Below, in pieces: positions 25,747-34,240 of a stretch of DNA of 64,000 nucleotides. Source of the stretch: Engelhardtia mirabilis (GTDB taxonomy: Bacteria; Planctomycetota; UBA1135; GCA-002686595). The notes under the pieces are model-generated. The model did not search any database. It was not told the DNA's origin and worked only from the letters and a program-made list of their open reading frames with translations. The stretch lies in contig NZ_CP036287.1 in assembly GCF_007748095.1 (NCBI RefSeq), positions 5,704,001 to 5,768,000 on the forward strand, given 5' to 3'. Both the position numbers and the translations under genes were made by a program. Position 1 is the stretch's first letter, and each line of letters opens with the position of its first letter.

Positions 25747-26439
25747 TCAGTCCACTTCCTTCTTGAACAGCAGGAGGTGGTTGAAGCCGCGCAGGAAGAA
25801 GTTCCCCTCGGCCGCCGCCCGGTGGAAGTTGGGCTTCTCGAGGTTGCGGTTGCCGCGCACCACCGCCACGTGGTCCACGGGACGGAAACGTCGGCGCAAG
25901 AGCACGTAGAGCTCCGCGCCGATGCTGACGAAGCCACGCTTCTTGACGAAGGTGTCCTGGACGTAGACCGCCAGGAAACGCCGGTCACGCAGGACCCGCC
26001 AGGCCTCGGCGAAGACCCCGTCCAGGGCCTCGAAATAGGCGTCCTCGAAGGCGTCCAGCTTGCCGATGCAGCGCCCGTCCTCGGAGTAGTCCACGTGGGT
26101 CGAGTAGGGCGGGTCCATGAAGACGAAGTCCACCGAATCGCTCACCAGCGGCAGATGGCGCGCGTCGGCTCGCGGCAGACCGGCTGAGGTCTCCGCCAGG
26201 TCGAATCCGAGGCCGACCCGCTCCATCGACCGCGCCACGTCGACCGCGGTCCCCCCACCGGCGAAGGGGTCCAGGACCCGATCCCCCGGGCGCGTGTAAC
26301 GCTCGAGTACGTTCCAGACCACGTAGGCCGGCGTGCGGCCGGTGTAGCGCGGATCACCGAACTGCTCGTCGCCGTACTGCTGGGACGGGTGGTGCCACAG
26401 GGTGGTTGTCTGGAGCCGAGGCTGGGCGTGGCGTCGCAT
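25747..26439 (-). CDS. Solitary DNA methyltransferase (N4/N6 type)
   Basis: The 230-residue enzyme has the SAM-binding motif DPFAGGGTAV (57-66) before the catalytic DPPY (109-112), the motif order of N6_N4_Mtase enzymes without a large inserted recognition domain. The N-terminal 'YTGRTPAYVVW' (32-42) and 'HPSQQYGDEQFGD' are distinctive. Modification of adenine-N6 or cytosine-N4 in DNA is expected, site unknown. No restriction endonuclease gene is adjacent, so it looks like an orphan methylase with a housekeeping or regulatory role. A structured-RNA base target cannot be excluded. Its start at ATG 26439 lies only 7 bases from a TAAGGT element. Confidence 0.82.
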   Translation of the reverse strand: MRRHAQPRLQTTTLWHHPSQQYGDEQFGDPRYTGRTPAYVVWNVLERYTRPGDRVLDPFAGGGTAVDVARSMERVGLGFDLAETSAGLPRADARHLPLVSDSVDFVFMDPPYSTHVDYSEDGRCIGKLDAFEDAYFEALDGVFAEAWRVLRDRRFLAVYVQDTFVKKRGFVSIGAELYVLLRRRFRPVDHVAVVRGNRNLEKPNFHRAAAEGNFFLRGFNHLLLFKKEVD

Positions 26440-26446
26440 GGACGGG

Positions 26447-26452
26447 ACCTTA
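26447..26452 (-). promoter_or_regulatory. Putative -10 element (TAAGGT), possibly leaderless
   Basis: Read on the minus strand, TAAGGT lies 7 bases upstream of the methyltransferase ATG. If used as a -10 box, transcription would begin at or next to the start codon. Confidence 0.35.
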
Positions 26453-26518
26453 CAGGCGCTAGCAGGGACTGAGGAGCGACCGTATGCAGGTCCACTCCCG
26501 CACGGCCCGTCCAGCGAC

Positions 26519-26524
26519 TACCAT
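26519..26524 (+). promoter_or_regulatory. Putative -10 element (TACCAT)
   Basis: TACCAT within GACTACCATGCGCGG lies 30 bases before the ATG at 26554 of the RGD-repeat protein gene. Confidence 0.45.
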
Positions 26525-26553
26525 GCGCGGCCCTACACGACCGGAGCAAACCG

Positions 26554-27561
26554 ATGCGAACCCTGATCACGACCGCAGCCCTGGCCCTCAGCCTCGCCCT
26601 CCCGATCGACGCCGCCCAGCGTGGCCAGACCCAGGAGCGCCCCGCCGCCGGCAACACCGGACAAACCCAACGCCCGGCTCCCGCCCCGGCTCCCGCTCCG
26701 ACGCCCCAGACCCGCGACGCGGGGACCCAGCGAGGCTCCGGTCCTGTCGGCGCCCGCACCCAGCGCGGAGGCGAGCAGCAAACCGGCGACGCCCAGACCC
26801 AGCGTGGCGGCAACGGCCCCGCGGCCCAGCGCGGCGACACTCCCGCGGCCCAGCGCGGTGACACTCCCGCGGCCCAGCGCGGTGACACTCCCGCGGCCCA
26901 GCGCGGTGACACTCCCGCGGCCCAGCGCGGTGACACTCCCGCCCCCCAGCGTGGCGATGCTCAGCGCGGTGACACCCCCGCCCCCCAGCGTGGCGATGCT
27001 CAGCGCGGCGACACCCCCGCCCCCCAGCGTGGCGATGCCCAGCGCGGTGACACCCCCGCTCCCCAGCGTGGCGATGCCCAGCGAGGGGGCGAGCGCGAGC
27101 GACTGACCCGCGAGGTCTCCGACGCCAAGGCGCTCCAGATCATGTCGCAGGAGGAGAAGCTCCACCGCGAGCGCCTCGGCCGCGCCGCAGCCCTGCGCCG
27201 GGTCGCCCAAGCGGCGAACGACAGCGAGCGCCTGGCCCAGCTCGACCGCCTCGAGCAAATGGAGAAGTCGCGCCACGAGAAGATGCTGAACGACGGCCGA
27301 GGCATCCTCGGTCGCGAGCGCTTCGAGCGGATCCGCGCACAGATGCTGGAGGCAGCCCGCAAGCAGGAGCAGCGCGGCGGCGATCAGCAGCGCGGTGGCG
27401 ATCAACAGCGCGGCGGCGATCAACAGCGCGGCGGCGACCAGCAACGCGGCGGCGACCAGCAACGCGGCGGCGACCAGCAACGCGGCGGCGACCAGCAACG
27501 CGGTGGCGGCGAGCAGCAGCGCGGCGGCGGCGAACAACAACGCGGCGGCGGCGGCAACTGA
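26554..27561 (+). CDS. Secreted low-complexity protein with RGD and QRGGDQ repeats
   Basis: This 335-residue protein has a signal peptide (1-21) and four zones. First is a Pro/Ala/Gln/Thr-rich spacer (about 22-88). Then come tandem units with QRGDTPAA (five copies) and QRGDAQRGDTPAP (three copies plus a part), giving 12 RGD tripeptides. A charged helical segment of about 95 residues (about 180-272) follows. The C-terminus is QRGGDQ (seven copies) and QRGGGEQ. The DNA is repeated nearly exactly, so copy number probably changes quickly. The helical core is the only likely folded part. Function is unknown; an extracellular or matrix role is inferred. A small lipoprotein gene follows 42 bases later. 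Confidence 0.8.
   Translation: MRTLITTAALALSLALPIDAAQRGQTQERPAAGNTGQTQRPAPAPAPAPTPQTRDAGTQRGSGPVGARTQRGGEQQTGDAQTQRGGNGPAAQRGDTPAAQRGDTPAAQRGDTPAAQRGDTPAAQRGDTPAPQRGDAQRGDTPAPQRGDAQRGDTPAPQRGDAQRGDTPAPQRGDAQRGGERERLTREVSDAKALQIMSQEEKLHRERLGRAAALRRVAQAANDSERLAQLDRLEQMEKSRHEKMLNDGRGILGRERFERIRAQMLEAARKQEQRGGDQQRGGDQQRGGDQQRGGDQQRGGDQQRGGDQQRGGDQQRGGGEQQRGGGEQQRGGGGN
26821..27057 (+). repeat. 24-bp (x5) and 39-bp (x3) coding tandem repeats
   Basis: A 24-bp unit beginning GCGGCCCAGCGCGG fills 26821-26940 in five copies. A 39-bp unit beginning GCCCCCCAGCGTGGCGATGC fills 26941-27057 in three copies, with a partial fourth to about 27087. Both are multiples of three, so changes in copy number keep the frame. 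Confidence 0.92.
27370..27495 (+). repeat. 18-bp coding tandem repeat, seven copies
   Basis: Seven 18-bp units encoding QRGGDQ lie in the 3' part of the RGD-repeat gene. Related 21-bp units (QRGGGEQ) follow to the stop codon. Confidence 0.88.
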
Positions 27562-27603
27562 GCCCGACTCCCGAATCCCCCCCCACACGAAGAGGTCCGA
27601 GAC

Positions 27604-27849
27604 ATGCAACGAATCCTGATCACGGCCAGCTTGGCCCTGATGGCCGCTGGCTGTAGCACCGAGGCGGCTCCGAGCGGCGGCAGTGCTGGCGCGAACGGCG
27701 CCGGCGGCGCAGCCTCGCCCGCGGAACTGCCCGAAGTCGACGTCCCTACGATCGAAGAGGCTGCCGACGCCTCGGGCATCAACGCATCGAACGCCGACGC
27801 CGAATTCGACGAGCTCATGAAGGAGATCGAAGGCGACAGCGGCAACTGA
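27604..27849 (+). CDS. Small lipoprotein
   Basis: The 81-residue product has a lipoprotein signal peptide with lipobox MAAGC (Cys17), then a Gly/Ala/Ser linker and an acidic C-terminal half with no recognisable fold. It should be lipid-anchored after diacylation of Cys17. It starts 42 bases after the RGD-repeat gene and shares a similar N-terminus with it, so the pair is probably one transcript ending at the hairpin 27893-27928. The protein might anchor or assist the secreted repeat protein (inference). Confidence 0.75.
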   Translation: MQRILITASLALMAAGCSTEAAPSGGSAGANGAGGAASPAELPEVDVPTIEEAADASGINASNADAEFDELMKEIEGDSGN

Positions 27850-27892
27850 CCGCGCTCGACCTTCGACCCGAGACACCATCGAGGCCGATGCG

Positions 27893-27928
27893 ACAGGGCC
27901 CGGAGCGCGCGAGCGCTCCGGGCCCTGT
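27893..27928. terminator. Bidirectional terminator hairpin
   Basis: A perfect 16-bp stem (27893-27908 with 27913-27928) and a 4-base loop lie between the convergent lipoprotein and M3-peptidase genes, so it can stop transcription from both sides. Confidence 0.8.
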
Positions 27929-27976
27929 TGCGTGACCACCCGCTGCGCGGGCGATCCTCCACCGGCGTCGCGCCGA

Positions 27977-29896
27977 TCAGCTCGCCGTGAGCCAGCGCTC
28001 GAAGGGCTCGAACTCGTAGGGCCGCCCGAGGAAGTCGCAGACCATGTCCGCCGCATCGCGGCTGGAGCCCGGCTCGAGCAGCTTGGCCGCATACTCCCGC
28101 ATCCGCGCGCCGTCGAGCAGGTTGCCCTCGAACAGCCCGAACAGGTCCTTGGCGATCACCAGCGACCACAGGTAGGTGTAGTAGGCCGCTGAGTAGCCCT
28201 CGAGGTGCCCGAACGACAGGTGGAAGTAGTTCCCCTCGGTGTGGGGGATCGGCAGCAGCCGCTGCTTGAGTTCGATCGCCACGCGCACGGGATCCAGGGT
28301 CGCCGGATCGGCCGTGTAGTAGGCCAGGGAGAGGCGCGAGTAGTAGACCTGAACCATAGCCTGCAACGCCCGGCAGGTGCGCGCGGCGACGGACATGCGC
28401 TCGACCATCGCCGCCGGGATCGGTTCGTCGGTGCGGTGGTGGCGGGCGAAGCGCTGCAGCACCTCCGCGTCCCAGGCCCACTCCTCGAAGAGCTGGCTCG
28501 GGACCTCGACGAAGTCCCACTCCACGCGCTCGCCCCCGGCGAAGCCGTAGTGCGGCTGGTCGCCACCCAGGAGGAAGTGCATCAGGTGGCCGAACTCGTG
28601 GAACAGCGTGGTCACCTGGTCGTGCATCAACAGCGCGGGGTCGTCGGCGCTGGGCTGGGGCAGGTTGCAGACCACCGCTCCGCGCGGCAGCAGGCCGTCG
28701 GGACCGCCCGGATGCATGTTGAACATCGCCGCGTGCTTGAACTTGCCGGGGCGCGGGAACATGTCGAAGTAGAAGCGCGCCACCGTCCTGCCGTCGCGCT
28801 CGATGTCGTAGACCTCGACCGACTCGTGCCAGGCCGGCTCCTGCGGCCGCGCCACGATCTCGACCCCGTAGAGCTGCGAGGAGAGGCTCAAGAGGCCGTC
28901 GCGCACGGCGGCGTAGCCGAAGTAGGGCCGCGCCTCGCGCGCGTCGAATCCCGACCGCCGCTGGCGCAGCTTCTCGATCCAGTACACCCGCGACCACTCG
29001 GTGATCGCCTGCCGCTCGGGCTCGGTCTCGCGCGCCAGCTCGAGCAGCGCTTCGACGTCGCGATCGGCCGCGCGACGGATCAGGGGCTCGAGCCGATCGA
29101 GGAACTGCGCGACGCTCGCCCCGTCACCGGTCATCATGTCCTCGGTCGCGAAGTCGGCCCAGTCGGCGTAGCCCAGCAAGCTCGACAGCTCCCGTCGCTT
29201 GGTCAAGAGCGCCTTCAGAACGTCAGCGTTGGACGGCACCGCGCGTTGCATCGCGCGCAGGAAGAACTCCCGCCGCAGGTCGTCGCCATCCGCGAAGGAC
29301 ATCACCGGCACGTAGTCGGCGGGGTCGGTGTTCAGGACCACGCTGCCGTCGGGCCGCTCCGGATGGGCCGCCAGGAAGTCCTCGGGCAAACCCGCCAGGG
29401 CCGCGTGGCCGCCGGCGACCACGTACTCGGCGGTGCCTTCGACGATGTTGCGCGAGAACTGTTGACCGATCCGCACCAACTCCTCGCGCAGGGCGCCGAT
29501 GCGCTCGCGCGTGGCCTCGTCGCGATCGACGCCCGAACGACGGTAGTCGCGCAGGGACCGCTCCAAGAGGCGCCGCTCCAGGTCGTCGGCCAGGGCCGCG
29601 GGGTCCACGGCGGCGAGCACCTCGAAGGCGCCGCGGTCCAGGGACAGCTCGACCCCGAAGCGCGAGAGCTGACGCCGCAGGTCCTCGCACTCCCCGCGCA
29701 TGGCCTCGTCCGGGTGCACCGCCTCGAACAGGTCGACCCAGCCGCGCGGCTCCTCGATGCCCGCCGCCAGGCGATCGAAGGCTGTCACCGTGCGCGATGC
29801 ATCGGCGGGGTCTGCCTGGCGGAACTCCGCCAAACGCTCGCGCGCGGTGGCCAGGGCGCCAAGGGTCCTGTCCCGCAGCTCAGCTTGGTCGATCAT
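27977..29896 (-). CDS. M3-family zinc metallopeptidase (oligopeptidase)
   Basis: This 639-residue cytosolic enzyme belongs to the thimet oligopeptidase/Dcp/oligoendopeptidase family, which cleaves short peptides. The zinc motif HEFGH (residues 433-437, complement of 28586-28600) sits in 'TTLFHEFGHLMH', and a downstream 'FVEVPSQLFEEW' supplies the third ligand Glu. No signal peptide is seen and the length is normal for the family. It follows inositol-phosphate synthase by 37 bases and ends a long minus-strand run. Dipeptidyl-carboxypeptidase versus endopeptidase activity cannot be decided. Confidence 0.93.
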   Translation of the reverse strand: MIDQAELRDRTLGALATARERLAEFRQADPADASRTVTAFDRLAAGIEEPRGWVDLFEAVHPDEAMRGECEDLRRQLSRFGVELSLDRGAFEVLAAVDPAALADDLERRLLERSLRDYRRSGVDRDEATRERIGALREELVRIGQQFSRNIVEGTAEYVVAGGHAALAGLPEDFLAAHPERPDGSVVLNTDPADYVPVMSFADGDDLRREFFLRAMQRAVPSNADVLKALLTKRRELSSLLGYADWADFATEDMMTGDGASVAQFLDRLEPLIRRAADRDVEALLELARETEPERQAITEWSRVYWIEKLRQRRSGFDAREARPYFGYAAVRDGLLSLSSQLYGVEIVARPQEPAWHESVEVYDIERDGRTVARFYFDMFPRPGKFKHAAMFNMHPGGPDGLLPRGAVVCNLPQPSADDPALLMHDQVTTLFHEFGHLMHFLLGGDQPHYGFAGGERVEWDFVEVPSQLFEEWAWDAEVLQRFARHHRTDEPIPAAMVERMSVAARTCRALQAMVQVYYSRLSLAYYTADPATLDPVRVAIELKQRLLPIPHTEGNYFHLSFGHLEGYSAAYYTYLWSLVIAKDLFGLFEGNLLDGARMREYAAKLLEPGSSRDAADMVCDFLGRPYEFEPFERWLTAS

Positions 29897-29933
29897 GGTC
29901 GCTCTCGTCGGGTCAGCGCCCGCGCCCCTCGGG

Positions 29934-31184
29934 TCAAGAACGCACGCGGCACTCGGCCGCGTAGGTCAAGAGCCGGTGGTACTGCAGGTGGAAGTCGTGG
30001 CTGCCGCCGCCCAGGGGCGACTTGAAGTAGCCGGCCGTGTGCTCCATCACGCCGCTTTCGCCGCGGGACGCGGCCAGGTCCGCCAGTCGCACCAAGTCGA
30101 GCACCAACGGCGCGGCCAGGGCCGAGTCACATCCGGCCCAGGTGAACTGCAGCGTCATGCGCGTGCCGAGGAAGCCCTCGAAGTGCACCAGGTCCCAGGC
30201 CGTCTTCCAGTCGGACAGGGACGGCACGTAGTCGATGCCGACGTGGGTGTGCAGCTCGGGATGCCCGATCAGCTGGCGCAGCACCTCGTCCTTGTTGGCG
30301 ATCTTGGCCCGGCGGTGCAGCGGGTCGGAGAGCACCTCGCCGTCGCGGTTGCCGAGCATGTTGTAGCCCTGCCAGGCGAGCACCTTCAGGGCGCGGTGCG
30401 CGAACATCGGCGCGAGGGCCGTCTTGACCAGGGTCTCCCCGGTCTTGCCGTCGTTGCCGCAGTGCGGCTGCCCGTGCTCCAGGGCGAGTTGACGCAGGGC
30501 CGGAGTCGACGCGCCGATGGACGGCGTGAAGTTGACGTAGGGGCAACCGGCCTCGAAGGCGGCGATGGCGTAGACCATCGAAGCCGGCTGGGCCTCGCCG
30601 GCGTCGAGCGCCCGCTGCAGGGCCGGCAGGTCCGCCCAGGCGGGGTCGGGGTCGCGCCAGGCCTCGGTGCTGGCCAGGTTGACCACGACCACGCGGTCGA
30701 GCTGCTGCTGCGCCCGGAAGGCCTCGAGCTGGGACACGATCGCGGCGATCTGCTCGCGCGGCGCCGCCCCGCCCAGGCGGGCCGACTCCGGGTCCAGGTC
30801 GGCCATGCCCACGTCGGGCCCGTCCAGGAGGCCGGGGGCCAGGCGCGCGTCGTAGGCGGCGGCTTCGGTGGCGGTGGCTGCCACCAGGGACGGGTCGAGG
30901 ATCCGCTGGCGCACCAGCTCCCGCGCGGCGCGGTCCAGGGTCCCGCGGCGCACCTCGCAGCCCCCGAGCACCAGGTTCCCGAACTCGGCCAGGTCGAGGC
31001 CTTCGAACGGGGCCGTCGAGGTGGCCAGGCCGGTGGGCTCGAGCAGCCCATCGACCAGGCCGCGCAGGCCGTAGACGAGGCAGGTGGAGATGGCTCCGCG
31101 GCCCCCGATCAGCCACAGGCCGACCCGGCGGCCGGGCGGAAGGCCTGTGTGTGAGGACTCGGATTCGCTGTCTGCGGCGGTCAT
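29934..31184 (-). CDS. ino1: Inositol-3-phosphate synthase
   Basis: The enzyme converts glucose 6-phosphate to 1D-myo-inositol 3-phosphate using NAD, the first step toward inositol lipids or osmolytes. The 416-residue protein shows an N-terminal Rossmann segment 'LWLIGGRGAISTCLVYGL', 'VVVVNLAST', 'PYVNFTPS', the active-site 'GNDGKTGETLVKTALAPMF' and 'GYNMLGNRDGEVL'. These match bacterial/archaeal MIPS. ATG 31184 leaves a normal Ser-rich N-terminus; an upstream in-frame start would only add 21 polar residues. It lies between a two-helix membrane-protein gene (83 bases) and the M3 peptidase gene. Confidence 0.92.
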   Translation of the reverse strand: MTAADSESESSHTGLPPGRRVGLWLIGGRGAISTCLVYGLRGLVDGLLEPTGLATSTAPFEGLDLAEFGNLVLGGCEVRRGTLDRAARELVRQRILDPSLVAATATEAAAYDARLAPGLLDGPDVGMADLDPESARLGGAAPREQIAAIVSQLEAFRAQQQLDRVVVVNLASTEAWRDPDPAWADLPALQRALDAGEAQPASMVYAIAAFEAGCPYVNFTPSIGASTPALRQLALEHGQPHCGNDGKTGETLVKTALAPMFAHRALKVLAWQGYNMLGNRDGEVLSDPLHRRAKIANKDEVLRQLIGHPELHTHVGIDYVPSLSDWKTAWDLVHFEGFLGTRMTLQFTWAGCDSALAAPLVLDLVRLADLAASRGESGVMEHTAGYFKSPLGGGSHDFHLQYHRLLTYAAECRVRS

Positions 31185-31267
31185 GGGGCACCAAGGAAAG
31201 GACGCGATCGGGCTGGGGGCAAGGGGCGCCGGGCCCTTTCGCTCCACACGGCGAGACTTGGAGCCAA

Positions 31268-32344
31268 TCAGTCGCGGACGCGGCGGCTCTCGAGCCAGGC
31301 GCTGACCAGGGCCGCGTCGGCGGGCGAGAGGTCCGGAGGCAGGGCTCCGGCGATGGTCGCGCCGACTCGCGCGTCAGCCGCCGACGGTGCTCCAGCGGGC
31401 AGCGGAGCCAGCTCGGACGCGCCGGGTTCAGCGCCGTTGGATGCCGGCCCGGCGGCCTGGGCGTCCCCGTCGCCCTCCGCCACGCCGGGCTCGCCATCCT
31501 CGCTCAGACCCTTGGCCCCGAGCGCGTGGGCCGCCACCCGCGCGGAGTCGACGGCGTCGCGCCAGGGGGCGTCGACCGGTGTCTCGCGCGCCAAGCGTTC
31601 GAGTTCGCCGATCAGCTTGCGGGTGCGTTCCTCGTCGCCGCTGCTGTCGTCCGGACGACGTGCAGCTCGCTCGGCCAAGTCGGCCGCCTCGCTCGCTGCC
31701 TCCCGCAGGGCGGTGACGAGTTCGGCCGAGGGTCGGTCGGGACTGTCACCGGGGGCCGCCAGGGCGGCCTGGGCCAAGTCCTCGGCCATGGCTGCCGTGA
31801 GCGCCGAGACCCGGGGGCCGGCCGGAGGCCTGTCCCGCGACTCCAGTGCCAGGGCCAGGATCGCGGCGGCCACCAGGGGAGCCGCGCCGGCGAAGGTCGA
31901 GTCCGGCACCGCGCGCCGCAGGACCTCCCCGCGGGGCAGCTCGGCGAGGGCGCGCGTGGAGAGGGCCACGACCACGGCTCCGCCGCGGGGCTCGACCTCG
32001 AAGGCCGTGGCCAGGGCACCCCCGCGACCGAACTGGACGTCGATCCGGCCAGCCACCGCAGCCGCGCGCACGGGCAGGCCGGCGAACCAGGCCGCGCCGC
32101 AGAAGCAGGCGGCGAGGCCCGCGACGACCCACGCCTCGAGGCCGAAGGGCGTGCCGCCGTCGGCCACGATCGCGACTTGCACCGAGCAACCGGCCGCCAC
32201 GGCCACGAGCAGCGCCTGGCCCGCGCGCACCGCTCGCGAGGCCCCCACCGCCCGCCCCACCAACTCGCGCACGGGAGCCTCGGCGGCGGGAGTGTTGCCC
32301 GCGGTGCTCGACGGTGCGTTCGAATGGGCTGCGTTCAAGGACAC
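31268..32344 (-). CDS. Membrane protein with long soluble C-terminal tail
   Basis: The 358-residue protein has two adjacent hydrophobic segments (about 42-62 and 70-92), a short domain with 'RIDVQFGRGGALATAFEVE', another hydrophobic segment (about 150-165), and a long Ala/Glu-rich helical tail with a Pro/Gly-rich linker. The 'GGALATAFEVE' region recalls the N-terminal part of DUF4175-type membrane proteins, but the match is weak. Function is unknown. The start is GTG at 32344, 27 bases after the YdjY gene's stop, so both are probably co-transcribed. Confidence 0.7.
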   Translation of the reverse strand: MSLNAAHSNAPSSTAGNTPAAEAPVRELVGRAVGASRAVRAGQALLVAVAAGCSVQVAIVADGGTPFGLEAWVVAGLAACFCGAAWFAGLPVRAAAVAGRIDVQFGRGGALATAFEVEPRGGAVVVALSTRALAELPRGEVLRRAVPDSTFAGAAPLVAAAILALALESRDRPPAGPRVSALTAAMAEDLAQAALAAPGDSPDRPSAELVTALREAASEAADLAERAARRPDDSSGDEERTRKLIGELERLARETPVDAPWRDAVDSARVAAHALGAKGLSEDGEPGVAEGDGDAQAAGPASNGAEPGASELAPLPAGAPSAADARVGATIAGALPPDLSPADAALVSAWLESRRVRD

Positions 32345-32371
32345 CTCGTGTTCAGCGGCGACGGGCGCGGG

Positions 32372-33307
32372 TCACCGCGCCGTGATCGGCAGGCGCGCCT
32401 CGAGCTCGGCCGGCACGCTGGTCAGCGGGTCGCGGCTGAAGAAGATCCGCACCTGGGTGTCGGGCTCGGGCACCAGCCAGGGATTGCCGACCCAAATGTC
32501 CTGGCGCTCGCACTCGGGTCGCGCAGACGTCAGCAGGGTGTTGCCCTCGGAGAACCAGGCGATGTTGACGTAGTTCTGCTCCATGGCGGCGACGAACACC
32601 TCGCCGTCGTTGGAGTCGACCATGCGCGAGCCGAGGAAGACCCAGCGGTGACGCTGCAGGGGCTGCTGGCGCTCGAGGTCGGCGATCAGATCCTCGGCGC
32701 GGAAGAAGTAGGTCTCGTCGCCCACGCGCCAGCCGACGTAGATCAACAGCCCGGGCCCTTCCGGCGGCAGCACGTCGTAGCCCTCCGGCCGCGCTCCCAA
32801 CTCGCCCGGCCCGGCCTCTTGCTCCGCGCTCGCAGGGGCCGGCGCGTCCTCGCGCAGGACCCAGCGCGCGTTCTGGCCGGGCTCCATGCCCAGCGCCAGG
32901 AAGGCCGCGTTGAGGATCGTGGCGTCGGCCTCGGTGCTGAACAGCGACTCGTAGCCGGAGCCCGACGGGCCCGTCAGGAAGAACTCGAGCAGGTCGTCGC
33001 GGGTCGCCACCCGGGCTTCGATCGAGGCGTGGCCGCCGACCGGGTCGAAGTCGACGCCCCCCGCCGCGAGGGCTTCGACGAGCTGCGCCATGCCCGCGTC
33101 CTGGGCCGCGGCAACGCCGCTGTTCGCCCCGGGTTCCGCTGGCCCGGCGATCGCCCCCGCCTCGACGAGCTCGCCCGCAGGCGCCCCCCCCGAGTTGGCC
33201 GCGCCCCCAGACGGAGAATGCGCCGCGAGGGAATGGACCCCCAGGGAGAGGGCGGCGATCGGGAGTGCGGCCAGGGAAGCGGCGGCGATTCGTTGGATGG
33301 ACTGCAT
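32372..33307 (-). CDS. Exported YdjY-domain protein
   Basis: The 311-residue protein has a signal peptide (1-29), an Ala/Gly/Ser linker, and from about residue 85 a YdjY-like domain recognisable by 'LEFFLTGPSGSGYESLFST' followed by 'ILNAAFLALGMEPG'. The domain is common in exported planctomycete proteins and its role is unknown. A C-terminal segment has paired aromatic strands. ATG 33307 is the only start giving a signal peptide, though the frame is open further upstream. It lies between thyX (80 bases) and the membrane-protein gene (27 bases). Confidence 0.8.
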   Translation of the reverse strand: MQSIQRIAAASLAALPIAALSLGVHSLAAHSPSGGAANSGGAPAGELVEAGAIAGPAEPGANSGVAAAQDAGMAQLVEALAAGGVDFDPVGGHASIEARVATRDDLLEFFLTGPSGSGYESLFSTEADATILNAAFLALGMEPGQNARWVLREDAPAPASAEQEAGPGELGARPEGYDVLPPEGPGLLIYVGWRVGDETYFFRAEDLIADLERQQPLQRHRWVFLGSRMVDSNDGEVFVAAMEQNYVNIAWFSEGNTLLTSARPECERQDIWVGNPWLVPEPDTQVRIFFSRDPLTSVPAELEARLPITAR

Positions 33308-33387
33308 CGCGGAGGACAACGGCCGGGGAGCGCGGGGGTTCAGCGGAGAAGGGGCCGCGGCGGTCGTGGGCCCCGGCCTGCGGCGGC

Positions 33388-34185
33388 TCAGTGTCCCTCG
33401 GCCAGCCCCTCGCGCGTCATCCCGAGCAGCTCGAGCTCCTCGCGCAACAGGTCCCAGATCCCCTCGGCGAAGCGCCGGATCTCGAACTGGGCGTCGGGTT
33501 TCAGGCGCTGCTCGAGGAAGTGCATCACGCCCTGCAGGCTGACCGTCCAGTAGGCCTGGGTGTAGAGGTTCTGGGGCAGGCACATGCGCGCGATCTCCTT
33601 GGCCACGCCGCGCTCGATGCGCTCGCGGTAGAGGCGGAAGGCGTCCTCGCACTGCGCCGTCATCAGCGCCCGCTCGGCCTCGTGGTCGAAGGACTCGCCC
33701 AGGTCGTCCGAGGCCTGCTTGTTGCCGTGGGGCGGATTCCCGCGCATGCGCGAGGGGATGTAGAACTCCGGCTCCCACTCCACGTAGCGGCCGGAGATCT
33801 CGTTCCAAGAGCAGCCCTTGTCGGTGTCGAACAGCACGTCGAACACGTCCACGCCGACCGAGTGCCCGTCGACCTCGTACTCGCGCCAGGTGGAGCCGAC
33901 CTGGTACTTGAAGGCCTGGCGGAAGACGAACAGCGGCGCCTTCCAGTGGAAGGTGAAGAAGGAGTGGCGGTAGGGGCTGGTGTGGCCGTGCTCCCACAGG
34001 AACTTGGCCAGCTTGGCGTCCTTGGGCCCGAAGCCCTCCTTCTGCTTCGCGTAGGAGATGCGCGCCGCGTTGACGACCTTCATCGCCGGATCGGTCTGCA
34101 TGCGGTCCACGAGGGCGACGAAACCGATGTCGTCGTCGAGCACGAGCGCAGCGCCCTCGGGCACGTCCAGAGCCTTGGCCTTCAT
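33388..34185 (-). CDS. thyX: FAD-dependent thymidylate synthase ThyX with variant signature
   Basis: ThyX makes dTMP from dUMP with methylene-tetrahydrofolate, FAD and NADPH. The 265-residue protein has 'MKVVNAARISYAKQ' near the N-terminus, 'HGHTSPYRHSFFTFHWKAP', 'NEISGRYVEWEPEFYIP' and a C-terminal 'QNLYTQAYWTVSLQGVMHFL', so the fold is clear. The classical RHRxxSxNExSxRY signature is changed. RHR is replaced by KYQ (93-95), and about 23 extra residues (about 101-126) lie between that and NEISGRY (128-134). Related variants with a Lys-x-Gln signature exist in other ThyX proteins, from memory. No thyA is seen in the window. Confidence 0.9.
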   Translation of the reverse strand: MKAKALDVPEGAALVLDDDIGFVALVDRMQTDPAMKVVNAARISYAKQKEGFGPKDAKLAKFLWEHGHTSPYRHSFFTFHWKAPLFVFRQAFKYQVGSTWREYEVDGHSVGVDVFDVLFDTDKGCSWNEISGRYVEWEPEFYIPSRMRGNPPHGNKQASDDLGESFDHEAERALMTAQCEDAFRLYRERIERGVAKEIARMCLPQNLYTQAYWTVSLQGVMHFLEQRLKPDAQFEIRRFAEGIWDLLREELELLGMTREGLAEGH

Positions 34186-34240
34186 GGCGGGCAGTATCGC
34201 CGATCGACGAGCTCGGACGAAGCCGCGCGCGGCGCGAGGT

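Noticed and set aside
26821..27087. RGD repeats as integrin ligands for host adhesion
   Set aside because: The tripeptide arises from a low-complexity QRGD unit, and there is no other sign of a host-associated lifestyle in the window.
31151..33553. 800-codon plus-strand frame over the membrane and YdjY genes
   Set aside because: Shadow of minus-strand genes with clear signal peptide, membrane segments and YdjY pattern.
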